From NCBI GenBank assembly GCA_018296165.2, contig JACKQL020000272.1:1-19888 (forward strand): DNA of 19,888 nt, read 5' to 3'. Below are positions 1 through 8,801 of this stretch, one piece after another. The notes below the pieces were generated by a model. The model had not been told where the DNA came from, searched no databases, and was given only the letters and a program-made list of their open reading frames with translations. The stretch is from Termitomyces sp. T153 (taxonomy: Eukaryota > Basidiomycota > Agaricomycetes > Agaricales > Lyophyllaceae). Positions within the stretch are counted from its first letter, which is position 1; each line of letters starts with the position of its first letter. The position numbers and the translations under genes were made by a program.

Positions 1-522
1 ATGATGACCTATGTTTTGACCAACCCTCACACTGCCTCCAGTCTGCTGGCTCCACCCTGGGAAGGGACAAAACTGCTGCTGGACCTCCAATACAATGCTG
101 GACCCCCCAATACAACCCTTGATGCAACTCTGCCAATGAGCCAGCAGCCAACCCACCTATTACACTGCCTCCAGACCACCTGCCCCTGCCCCTAGGAGGA
201 ACAACCTACAGAACAACAACTCCAAACTCCTCCCTTGCTCCACACCTCAAGCAACTCTACCAAGAAGAATCATCCACAAACCAATCTCTGTGCTGTGTCT
301 GGACCACCAACCCCTACCCAAAAAAGATGAATCCATGCTATGGACTCAGAACACACTCATCCTGACAAACTCTGGTGACACTCCAAGCTCTGAGGACACC
401 AGAAACACATAAGACTCCCCTACCCATCTCTGGACTTACCTTTGGCCAGGAACAAAAAGGGATGTCCCATAGCTGGTCCAGAACCTACAAACCCCAACCC
501 TGGACCCTGCCACCTCATCACT

Positions 523-680
523 AATACTCCAGAGTACAGAAAACCTCCAACTAAGCATGCCCTTGACAAAACACAATACTCTGGAGTGCAGCAAATGCCT
601 AACTAAATATGTCTCCAACAAAACACAATACTCCAGAGTTTGACAAATCCCTACCCAAGCATACCTCCACCCAAACAAAA
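523..680. repeat. 52-bp tandem repeat, three diverged copies
   Basis: The 13-base core AATACTCCAGAGT or AATACTCTGGAGT starts at 523, 575 and 627, exactly 52 bases apart each time. The rest of the unit is also shared: ACAAAACAC precedes cores 2 and 3, and AAGCATGC, AAATATGT and AAGCATAC follow in register. The third copy fades at about 680. The ten-base centre of each core is near-palindromic. Fifty-two is not a multiple of three, so the array is not coding. Confidence 0.75.
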
Positions 681-1177
681 GCCTCCAGACACCCTCTGCC
701 CTTGAAATCATCCACCAACCCCTCACACTCAGAGGTCAATGGATTGCAAGAATAAGCAAACTAAACTTTGAGGAAGTACCTCTGCCCTTATGCTAATCCA
801 ACCAACAGCATAGCTGGCATGTAAAAGAGTCCCCCACTGAGTCCACTATGATGGCAACTCCAACCCCAGAGCCCCCTCTGCTATGCCACCAAGGACTCCC
901 ATCTCTAGCCTACCCCACCTCCAATTTACTCCATCACCTCCACTGTTGTCAAAAGAGACCTCTGCCCCCTCTGCCAGCTGCACTAGAATAAAACCAAAGC
1001 TGCTGCCAAACATACTTAAAGTCTGGAGATCCACTCCAAGCCCAACTACAAATGCCCAACATAACCTTGGACCTGAGGAAACCTAGCCACAACCTTGGTC
1101 TGACCCCCTTGAGAAGCATGCTCCAGATTAACACTCCACCCATTGACTCCCTCAAAAACACATTGGAGCTCTGCAGA

Positions 1178-1181
1178 AAAC
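1178..1181. repeat. Target-site duplication of element 1 (left copy, AAAC)
   Basis: AAAC lies directly before the TGTCA start of the 5' LTR, and AAAC recurs at 8478-8481 directly after the CTTACA end of the 3' LTR. The duplication is 4 bp, or AAAAC (5 bp) if the last A of the LTR is counted as target. It supports a single intact insertion rather than two unrelated LTRs. Confidence 0.7.
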
Positions 1182-1216
1182 TGTCAGGGGACTTTCATTT
1201 CTGACCTCCATAACTG

Positions 1217-1221
1217 GTTCT
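1217..1221. repeat. 5-bp target-site duplication GTTCT (left copy)
   Basis: GTTCT at 1217-1221 precedes the TGTCAGG end of the inserted LTR and recurs at 2383-2387 directly after its TGACA end. The uninterrupted 3' LTR of element 1 has a single GTTCC at this place, confirming a duplication. Five base pairs is the usual size for Ty3/gypsy integration. Confidence 0.92.
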
Positions 1222-1910
1222 TGTCAGGTTCCGCTGACCCCGGGGGCTCAGCTGCACTGGGTGAGTCCTTACTAGGCAGGTGTGATCCCCTTGCACTGGC
1301 AACCGAACACTTGAAAGCGTTCTGGGCACTGATGGCTTGTGCGGATAGTCGGTGGGATGTGATCTGGACAGGTCCGGGGAGGTCCGGAGAAATCGGATTG
1401 TGAGGAAACAGGACGGGCTTGGTGGGGTTCAGGCAGAAGACCGTATGGGAGATTTGTGGACGCAAAGGAGTAGGCGGCTACGTGATCAATGGGAGCGGAG
1501 CCGGGGTTTGATGGAAGATCAATTGGAGTTGATGGAGTCCGGGACTGAGCAAAGAGCAAGGTTCAGACCTGGTGAAAGAGTGTTGGGATTCGTAATTGTA
1601 ATTGTGGAGTTTGTGAGGTCGTTAAGTTTGAGGAAGACTTGGGCACAACGGCCAGACAAAGTCACCAAGACAGCATCGGACAAAAGGAGATGGGGTCGAG
1701 ATGGAACAAGAATAGATTTGCACAGAGATACGAAACAATAACAAGAATGATAACAAAATGGAGACAAGACAAGACCGGGAGACTGAGATAAGACTGGGAG
1801 ACTGAGAGTAAGGAAAACGAAACACGAACACAAAACACAAGAAGGAAACAATCAGACCATAGGTAACGTTAAGCAATATCCAGACTAGAGTATGAAGAGC
1901 TACTCAACAT

Positions 1911-1920
1911 CTTATATACT
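1911..1920 (-). promoter_or_regulatory. TATA box of the solo LTR
   Basis: On the minus strand this reads AGTATATAAG. It aligns with TATATAAG in the related LTR at 11151-11158. About 35-55 bases downstream in LTR orientation lies a 20-bp block (1858-1877) identical in both copies. This is the expected Pol II promoter at the U3/R border, and it would transcribe leftward, away from element 1. Confidence 0.6.
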
Positions 1921-2203
1921 GACTACCGGAGAACTTCGGAGTACATTGGCTGCGGTGGCAGGGCTTGGCGGAGCTTGACGGAGTGGGTGGGTGTTGGTTG
2001 CGATTGAGAGTCAGGCCGCGCTGATATGTTGATGGGATCATTTGGGAATGCAGGTTGCCCTGAGGTTGTTGTAATACTCCGGAATGGGTCAGAGGAACCA
2101 GGGTGTTGAGTTGATGATGGATGGCGAAGATTAAGAACAGCGGGGGTGGTTCTCGGGGTTTGGGAGATCCAGGGTAAGTGTCAGTGGCTGCAGGGAAGGC
2201 GTC

Positions 2204-2276
2204 AAAGTTGGCCAGGGGGCCGTTGGAGTTAGCTGGGGAGGTGTTGGAGTTAGCTGAGGTTGCATTGGGGCTAACC
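2204..2276 (-). repeat. 21-bp tandem repeat inside the family-2 LTR
   Basis: About three and a half units of 21 bp, such as TGGAGTTAGCTGGGGAGGTGT, are seen. The same array lies at about 10820-10882 in the other LTR, so it is a fixed feature of the family. In LTR orientation it reads as a seven-residue Asn/Ser/Ala-rich motif, but no protein is proposed. Confidence 0.7.
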
Positions 2277-2822
2277 AAAATAGGCGCGGGGCATGGGCAG
2301 AAGTTTGGTGGAGTGTCGGGGGTTTTGGGGAATCGGGAGGTTGCTGGACAATGTGCAGGGATCCAGGGGACGGGTCGTGACAGTTCTAGCACCTCTGCAG
2401 CTTGTTTGACATCTCTGGAGCTCTTTCTAGAACCCCAGAGATCTCTGGAGAACTGCAGAGTTCTCTGTATTACCTCAGCAATTATTGCCCTAGGGTTAGG
2501 AGCAGCTCCAGTTTTCTGTACAGTAGTTCCCATGCCTCCGCTGCCTGCTGATGTGCTGTGCTGAGCAGCAGGGATCCTTAGACTTGTTCTCTTCAGATTC
2601 CTCTCTGCTAGGTGATTAGTTACTGATTGTATCATTGTCTACTCTGCTAATATACTTCAGATTCCCCTCTGCTAGCTGCATGACTCCAATCCACTGCTCT
2701 GGAGGTTGCCCTTACAGCAGAACAAGTCTCATAAAACTGGTCTGGAAGCCCCTCATAGTCACAAGGAACCTCCAAACCACTATCTGTTGCTTTCCCACCA
2801 GGATTAAACACCACAGAGCTCT

Positions 2823-4041
2823 ATGTCTCAGCTTGCCAACCCAGACACACCCTTGGAGGCCCTGCCCCAACAGGACAAAGCCTGGACTTGCTTGTTGCAC
2901 CTAGAAACCCAGGTGCAATTAATGCAATCATCTCTTGCCTACCATACAACCAAACTCTCTACTCTCTGTCAAACTACAGATCTTATCTCCCAATTGCTCC
3001 AGGCACTGCTTGAACACCTAACACCTACCTCCACCCCTCCCCTGGCTGCAGAACCAGCCCCAACCATATCTGAACCTGTCTCCACAGCTCTGATGACCCT
3101 ACAGCTATAGATTCCATGCCCCACACTACCAGATGTGTATAACAGTGCCTGCTCTAGCAGGGAACAATTTCTGCAATCCTGCCTCACCTACATCCACCTC
3201 AGTAGGGATGCCTTTGACTCCAATGCATTGAAAATAGCCTGGGTACTGTTGTACATGAAGACTGGACATGCCTCCACCTACATGCTATGAGTCTTCTGTC
3301 ACCCTGGAGGTGTTGGAAGTTTTCTGGACTGGGCCCCTTTGAGAAGGACTTCTGTGCAGAGTTTTTCCCATTAGACCCTGCCAAGACTGTGGCCTTGACA
3401 CTATGTGATAGAGAGCAATATGGGCAAGGAAAGTGTATGCTGGATGAGTACATTGACTTGTTCTGGGCTCTGGTCAAGCAGGCTGCTTACCCTGATGGCC
3501 TTCAACTATGCCTCACCTTCTGGAACAGCTTGCACCCTGCACTGGTGGAACACATCAACAATCTGGCAGAGGGTCACCCAGACAATGAAAAGATTGTGTT
3601 GTGGTACAAGGTGGCCTGAGACCAATGGCAACTCATGGAGATCTGGAGGGAGCTCTGCTGCCCACATTCTGCACTGTGCCTGCTCTGATCACCAATTTCC
3701 ACCACCCTGTACCTGCTTGCCCAATGCCAGCCCTTACTCTGGCCATCCCTACAGCATACCCCCTGCTGCCAGGTATCCCTATAGATGTGGATGCTGCCAG
3801 ACAGCTCCACGCTGCCCTGCTGCTGTGCCAGAGATGCCAGAAGCCCAGGCACTTTGCATGGCACTGCCCTCTGGGCCTGGAGGTATGCTACCTTTCCATG
3901 GCAGAGCAGGAGGAACTCCTACAGCTGCTGGTCACAAAGGATGCCACCAGAGCTCCATTACTTGACAAGCCTATGCTGGAGTTGACTCTGGAGGAGATCA
4001 GCACATGTGCATCACCCTTAGAGCTGGAGGAGGATTTTTAG
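2823..4041 (+). pseudogene. gag of element 1 (degenerate)
   Basis: Gag is the structural protein that packages the element's RNA. The first stretch (2823-3110) is Gln/Leu-rich. The conserved retrotransposon gag domain follows, with the recognisable DREQYGQGKCMLDEYIDLFW and VKQAAYPDGLQL around 3405-3500. A zinc knuckle of C-x2-C-x4-H-x4-C type lies at about 3826-3867 (CQRC...H...C). The frame is lost three times, each time as if one base were missing: near 3334-3340 (GGGCCCC), near 3661 (CCC) and at 4035-4039 (TTTTT). An in-frame TGA at 3617 stands where Arg is expected. The ATG at 2823 is 107 bp after the LTR and is the first plausible start, but it is not proven. Confidence 0.85.
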
Positions 4042-4274
4042 TTGAGCAACAGATGAGGTGTATGCCTCCGTTGCTGGGTGCTAACAGGTTCTTGTGTCTG
4101 TTGATAAAAAATGAAACTGCCTTTTCTGATGCCCTTCATTCTGAGACAGAAGAACCTCAACATCCCCCTCCAGATATACAAACACTAACTACAGAGCCCC
4201 TGCTGAGCTCCCCAACACTTCTGAAGGTCTACCGGCATAGCCCTGCCTGGGTGCATCAAATGCCCTGACAGTAT

Positions 4275-4712
4275 GTGATGGCTTCCAGCCCATCTGCCAA
4301 CTCCCTGCACCTCGACATGAAGATCAAGATGATGGACACCCAGCAAACCCATGGAGTCATAGCTCTTCTGGATAGCAGAGCAACAGGACTGTTCCTGGAC
4401 TCAGAGTTTGTCAAATGCCATGGCCTGACCACACAGCCCCTCCCCAAGCCCATTCCAGTCTACAACATTGATGGAATACCTAACAAAGCAGGCATCATTA
4501 ACTCCATAGTCAACCTGGTCCTCTACTATCAGAACTATGCAGAGTGTGCTGTTTTTGCCATCACCAGCTTGGGTAGGCAGGACATGATCCTTGGTTTCAC
4601 ATGGCTCCATGAGCACAACTCCAAGGTAGATTGGACCAAGGGAGAGGTAACCATGAGCAGGTGCCCTTGGAAGTGCTCTGCCTGTGCTGCCAAGGACAGG
4701 GAAGAATGCTAG
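4275..4712 (+). pseudogene. Aspartic protease domain (retropepsin-like)
   Basis: The active-site loop reads ALLDSRATGLFLD, with Asp at 4371-4373. The retropepsin triad D-S/T-G has become D-S-R (AGA for GGA), so this copy would be inactive. The following LGRQDMILGFTWLHEHN segment is the usual protease-to-RT linker region of fungal gypsy elements. The domain would cut Gag-Pol into its parts. Confidence 0.8.
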
Positions 4713-5076
4713 GCTCAAGTTTAAGAACACACAGCTATCTGTGCATGTTGTGCCAGCCCTCTCCCCTTTGCAGATCTGGACCTCCTAGATCCCCCACCTC
4801 TAGCATTCCCTTATAGAGAGGCCCTCTATGAGGATGACCAGAGTGGCAGTAGAGCTCTGGAGGAGGAGTGCAGAAGGGAGTTTGGTGCTGTACATGAGCT
4901 GGAGTTCCTGGACAAAGCAGTAGAAGTGGGAGATTGGATCTATATGACCACTGTACACTTGCTGCCCTCCATTGCAGAGATCTGGGCTAGCCAGACCACA
5001 TCCCAGCAGCTGGCCCAGGCATTTGCTGCTAATGCCATGCCCCAAGAGTTCCAGGACATAGTACCTTCCTACCTCC

Positions 5077-5700
5077 ATGTGTTTGAGGATGTGTTCTCCA
5101 AAGCCTCATTTGACTCACTTCCAGAGTGCAAGAGGTGGGACCACACCATTGAACTGCTGCCAGATTCCACACCCTCCAGCTGTAAGGTCTACCTGCTCAT
5201 GCCCAGGGAGCAGGACAAGCTCAATGCCTTCCTGCAAGAAAACCTGGACTTTGGTCATATCTGCCCTTCCAAGTCTCTGATGGCTTCTCTAGTCTTCTTC
5301 ATCAAGAAGAAGGATGGCTTGCTCTGACTGGTCCAGGATTACTGGGTTCTCAATGCCATGACAGTGAAGAACTGCTACCCCCTCCCCCTCATCTCCAAGC
5401 TCATCAACAACCTCTGGGGTGCATGATACTTCACTAAACTGGATGTCTGGTGGGGCTACAACAATGTGCACATCCAGGAAGGAGACAAGTGGAAGGCTGC
5501 CTTCCAGACTAACCAGGGATTGTTTGAGCTGCTTGTTATGTTCTTTGGACTCACCAACAGCCCCACCACCTTCCAGACCATGATGAACAACATCTTCTGG
5601 GACCTCATAGCAGAGGGCATAGTGTGTATATACCTTGACGACATCCTCATCTATACCAAAATGCTGGAGGAACACTGTCAGATCACTCACCTTGTCTTGG
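5077..5700 (+). pseudogene. Reverse transcriptase domain
   Basis: Recognisable blocks are the KKKDGLL segment before 5325, NAMTVKNCYPLPLI (about 5350-5395), KLDVWWGYNNVHI (about 5436-5474), FFGLTNSPTTFQ (about 5541-5576), and the catalytic YLDD at 5631-5642, which is intact. TGA stops at 5325 and 5424 break the domain where Arg is expected. Leu before the DD pair is normal for Ty3/gypsy. The enzyme would copy element RNA into DNA. Confidence 0.9.
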
Positions 5701-5949
5701 AATGCCTCCACCAGCACCAGCTCTACCTCAAACTAGAGAAGTGTGAGTTTGAACAGACCCAGATTAAGTATCTTGGCCTGATCATCTTGCACAGAGCTGT
5801 GGAGATGGACCCAGTGAAGGTAGCAGGTGTGGTGGAGTGGCTGGAGCCCAAGAACAAGAAGGAGGTGCAGGCATTCCTTGGTTTTGCAAACTTCTACTGG
5901 AGATTCATCCAGGACTTCTTGCACCATGCCCACCTGCTATTTGACCTCA

Positions 5950-6347
5950 CTGGAAAGGATGTTACATGGAGTTGGGGACCTCTGGAGCAGGCAGCCTTCA
6001 ACACTCTCAAGCATGCTGTGACCTCCAGACCCATCCTCCTCTTCCCAGATGACAACTCTCCCTTCTGAGTAGAAGCTGACAGCTCTGACTTTGCCACTGG
6101 GGCTGTGCTCTTGCAGCAATCTCTGGAGGATGGGAAGTGGCATCTGGTGGCCTTTTACTCCAAGAGCCTGAATGCAGTGGAGCAGAACTACAAGATCCAT
6201 GATAAGGAGATGCTGGCCATCATCTGGTTGTTTGAGGAGTGGCAGCACTTCCTGGAAGGCATGCAGCACAAGTTCAAGGTCTGGACAGATCACAAGAACC
6301 TTGAATACTTCCAGACAGCCAAGAAGCTCAATCACAAGCTCAATCAC
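5950..6347 (+). pseudogene. RNase H domain
   Basis: VEADSSDFATGAVLLQQS starts at 6069, then KEMLAI at about 6207 and TDHKNLEYF at about 6285, giving the expected Asp-Glu-Asp order of Ty3/gypsy RNase H. A TGA at 6066 directly precedes it, and another at 6348 ends the open stretch just before the connection to integrase. The domain removes RNA from the RNA:DNA hybrid during reverse transcription. Confidence 0.85.
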
Positions 6348-6699
6348 TGACAGGCCTGGTAGTCCCTTTACCTCGCCAACTTTGACTTCTCTTTACACCA
6401 CAAGCCTGGCTGGAGCATGGAGAAACCAGATGCCCTGTCAGGATAACAGAAACATTGTGCTCCTCTGCCCTGAACTGTTTGGATCTGAGTCATAGAGGGT
6501 CTAGCCATTAAGAAAGCAGAAGTGGTCATTCTTCAGGACATATGGCAGGGTAATTGGGATGGTCAGCAGGAGGAACTTGTGGCACAAGCAGCTTGGATGC
6601 TGAAGTTGGGGCATACCACTGGTGCCAAGGCAGTCTGCACAGATGAATGGGCCCTCTGAGATGGAATCCTGACCTTCTGAGACCATATCTATGTCCCCA

Positions 6700-7508
6700 A
6701 CATTCTAGAGCTCTGTTGGAGAATTGTGGAGCAACACCATGACTCCCACATTGCAGGGCACCCTGGATAGTGGAAGACACTGGAGCTAGTATTGCAGAAC
6801 TACTGGTGGCCCCAGATGTCCTGGTATATTGGATCCTACACTAGTACATGCAATCTCTGCCTCTGGACCAAGCCCCAATGCTGACTCCTCTATGGACAGT
6901 TACACTCACTGCCTGTGCCCATGAAACAATGGAGTGTGGCTTCTGTGGACTTCATTGTAGAGCTCCCTGATGCCCATGGTTATGATGTGATCATGGTGGT
7001 GGTAGACCTGTATAGCAAGCAAGTGCACTTCATTCTGACTCACACCACCTGCTCTGCCATGGGTGCTGCAAACCTGTACTGGAGGAATGTCTGGAAGCTC
7101 CACAGCCTCTCCAATGCCTATGTCTCTGATTGGGGACCACAATTTATGGTGGAGTTCACCAGGGAGCTCTACTAACTGCTTGGAGTGAAGCTCCACACCT
7201 CCACTGCCTACCACCTGCAGTCCAATGGCCAGACCAGATGCATAAACCAGGAGTTAGAGCAGTACCTCTGCCTCTTTTGCAATGAGTGCCAGGATGACTG
7301 GGACAAACTCCTCCCTGATGCTGAGTTCCAATACAACAACCACATTCACGCATCCACCCAGTTCTCCCCATTCTTTCTTGACACAGAATGGCATTTGTGC
7401 ATGGGTTGGCATCCACACATGGGTTTTGAACTCTGGGCCAAGCCCTTGGAGAATGAGGCAGTAAACAAATTTGTGGACCAGATGAGGAGGTCACAGGAGG
7501 AGGCCTGA
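6700..7508 (+). pseudogene. Integrase (HHCC zinc domain plus core)
   Basis: An HHCC-type zinc domain is readable at about 6728-6865 (HHDSH, AGHPG, then CNLC). The core follows from 6915: catalytic Asp at 6948 (VDFIVELP) and at 7128 (SDWGPQF). The third acidic residue should lie 36 codons after the second Asp, but that codon (7236-7238) is AGA, Arg. A TAA at 7173 also interrupts the core. The region after 7251 (NQELEQYL, DDWDKLLPDAEFQYNNH) is typical of mushroom gypsy integrases. It would insert the element's cDNA into the genome; this copy cannot. Confidence 0.88.
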
Positions 7509-7841
7509 GCAGTGCTGGCAAAGGCAAAGGATGACATGGCACAATACTATAACTGTGGGAGGACCCCAGAGCACAAATATCAGCCCAGAGATTAAGTCTA
7601 TCTGGATGCCTCTGACATTACAACTACCTGGCCTTTGAAAAAGCTGTCACACCATCAGTTGGGACTCTTTACAGTGGAATGACAGGTAGGACCCTTGGCC
7701 TATTGACTCTGGCTCCCTGTGGGGATGTGCCAGCTTCATCTAGTGTTCAATGTGGTCAAACTAACTCCAGCCCCTAAGGATCCTATTCTGGGGCATCATC
7801 TGCCACCTCCACCACCCCCTATGGTGGTCAATGACAATAAG

Positions 7842-7960
7842 GAATACGAGGTGGAGGAAATCCTGGATAGCTGTTTATTCTGGAGATGACTACAGTACAA
7901 GGTGAAGTGGAAAGGCTATAGGATTGAGGATATCTCCTGGGAGCCATGAGAACATGCATG
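7842..7960 (+). pseudogene. C-terminal chromodomain
   Basis: The sequence EYEVEEILDSCLFW, then a TGA, then LQYKVKWKGYRIEDISWEP is a classic chromodomain, including the aromatic residues that hold methylated histone tails. It sits at the end of pol after a proline run (about 7815-7830). In chromoviruses this domain steers integration towards heterochromatin, which fits an element lying among other silenced repeats. Two TGA codons disrupt it. Confidence 0.88.
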
Positions 7961-8093
7961 CTCCCAGACTCATCAAGGAGTTCCACCAGAGACATCCAGA
8001 CACTCTGTGCACCATATGAGGAATCTATCCTATCTTACCAGCAGACTGAGCAATCAGGGACTTCTTTTACTCCATGCATTGAGGTGCCACATG

Positions 8094-8108
8094 CTAGAGG
8101 GGGGGTGA
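8094..8108 (+). promoter_or_regulatory. Polypurine tract of element 1
   Basis: The purine run AGAGGGGGGGTGA lies directly before the 3' LTR start TGTCA at 8109. This is the expected primer for plus-strand DNA synthesis. The run also encodes the end of pol (Glu-Gly-Gly-stop), so coding and priming functions overlap. A similar GGGGGTGA precedes the LTR at 10702. Confidence 0.8.
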
Positions 8109-8477
8109 TGTCAGGGGACTTCCATTTCCAACCTCTGTGACTGGTTCCAGCACCTCTGCAGCTTGTTTGACATCTCTGGGGCTCTTTCTAGAACCCTGGA
8201 GATCTCTGGAGAACTGCAGAGTTCTCTGTATTACCTCAGTGATCATTGCCCTAGGGTTAGGAGCAGCTTGGGTCTTCTGTACAGTAGTTCCCATGCCTCC
8301 ACTGCCTGCTGATGTGCCATGCTGAGCAGTGGGGATCCTTAGACTTGTTCTCTTTGGATTCTCCTCTGCTGGGTGATTAGTTACTAATTGTATTGTTGTC
8401 TACTCTGCTAATATACTTTGGATTCCCCTCTGCTAGCTGCGTGACTCCAATCTACTGCTCTAGAGGTTGCCCTTACA
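8109..8477 (+). repeat. 3' LTR of element 1
   Basis: 369 bp, TGTCAGGGGACTT to GCCCTTACA, aligned without gaps to the two-part 5' LTR. It is uninterrupted and so shows what the 5' LTR looked like before the solo-LTR insertion. No clear TATA box is visible; ATATACTT at about 8412 is the best A/T candidate and is weak. Confidence 0.93.
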
Positions 8478-8801
8478 AAACCCCCCAACACCTCTGTTGA
8501 ACTCTGGGAACCCCACCTGCAATGCTCTGCCAGCCCCCAGTGACCCTGGGACTAGTCAACACAGATGGCCTTAGTGGACCTAACCCCCATCTCTGGATTA
8601 ATCAGGGATTCAACCCCCACAAGGAACTCCTTGTATGTTTTACTTCCTCACCCCCTCATAAAATCTAAAATTTCATTTGTTTCACACCAGCTGAATCAAA
8701 ACATCACAAGCTTGTTATATACAGTCTATAAAATACAAATATGACAGATGGAACTACAAGGGAACAAGACAACAAGAATAAAGGTGAAGCCTAGGACTGA
8801 C
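8478..8801. other. No gene seen; 3' flank of decayed minus-strand gene
   Basis: This CpG-poor stretch lies between the end of element 1 and the stop codon of the minus-strand gene. It is A/T-rich around 8650-8770. On the minus strand it would be the 3' untranslated region and beyond. No RNA gene, repeat or coding frame was recognised. The first four bases, AAAC, are the right-hand target duplication of element 1. Confidence 0.5.

Larger units (their letters stand above)
1..1181. other. CpG-poor stretch without a recognisable gene
   Basis: No reading frame here looks like a known protein. The longest frames are proline/serine/threonine-rich and broken by stops in both directions. CG dinucleotides are almost absent while CA and TG are abundant, as in the decayed retroelements nearby. 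Because element 1 inserted between 1181 and 8478, this stretch was once contiguous with 8478 onward, so it is the 3' flank of the minus-strand decayed gene at 8802-10210. It may belong to the interior of the LTR element that ends at 11853. The only internal structure seen is the 52-bp tandem repeat at 523-680. Confidence 0.5.
1222..2382 (-). mobile_element. Family-2 solo LTR inserted in the 5' LTR of element 1
   Basis: This 1161-bp insertion starts TGTCAGGTTCC and ends GGTCGTGACA, so its ends form the short inverted repeat TGTCA/TGACA. It carries no gag or pol and has a perfect 5-bp duplication, so it is a solo LTR left by recombination between two LTRs. Its reverse complement is homologous along its length to the LTR at 10702-11853, including the TATA region, a 20-bp identical block and an internal 21-bp repeat. 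It is therefore in minus orientation. Unlike its surroundings it keeps many CG dinucleotides, so it arrived after element 1 had decayed, or has escaped decay. Confidence 0.92.
1182..2716 (+). repeat. 5' LTR of element 1, split by a solo LTR
   Basis: The LTR is in two pieces, 1182-1221 (40 bp) and 2388-2716 (329 bp), which together match the 369-bp 3' LTR at 8109-8477 end to end without a gap. It begins TG and ends CA. By hand count the two LTRs differ at about 35 positions, all but one of them transitions and many arranged as CA against TG. The interruption (1222-2382 plus one copy of GTTCT) is a separate, later insertion. Confidence 0.92.
4035..8108 (+). pseudogene. pol of element 1 (degenerate, single frame)
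   Basis: One frame can be followed from about 4035 to the TGA at 8106-8108, which abuts the 3' LTR. It reads through protease, reverse transcriptase, RNase H, zinc-binding and core integrase, and a terminal chromodomain. No frameshift is needed over more than 4 kb; the damage is point mutation. Stops include TGA at 5325, 5424, 6066 and 6348, and more follow in the integrase and chromodomain parts. Most stand where an Arg codon CGA fits the family pattern. Pol overlaps the end of gag by a -1 step at a T-run (4035-4039), which could be natural frameshifting or a lost T. The product would be a polyprotein, but this copy cannot make it. Confidence 0.9.
1182..8477 (+). mobile_element. Element 1: degenerate Ty3/gypsy chromovirus, full length
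   Basis: This is a complete LTR retrotransposon on the plus strand. The order is 5' LTR, gag (2823-4041), pol (4035-8108; protease, RT, RNase H, integrase, chromodomain), polypurine tract and 3' LTR. Removing the inserted solo LTR and its duplicated target (1222-2387) leaves both LTRs at exactly 369 bp and the element at about 6.13 kb, a normal chromovirus size. Both LTRs begin TGTCAGGGGACTT and end GCCCTTACA. AAAC flanks the element on each side (1178-1181 and 8478-8481). The C-terminal chromodomain places it among the chromoviruses. It cannot encode its own proteins: gag has three frame losses, pol has many stops, and the integrase and protease have lost active-site residues. Confidence 0.93.

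Noticed and set aside
436..726. 96-codon minus-strand open frame
   Set aside because: It runs through the 52-bp tandem repeat, whose unit is not a multiple of three, and has no protein-like pattern.
1352..1741. 129-codon plus-strand open frame inside the solo LTR
   Set aside because: It lies wholly in LTR sequence, antisense to LTR orientation, with no motif.
2738..2752. TGGTCTGGAAGCC as primer-binding site of element 1
   Set aside because: It lies more than 20 bases after the LTR end, too far for a usual site, and no matching tRNA end could be named. The priming mode of element 1 is left open.
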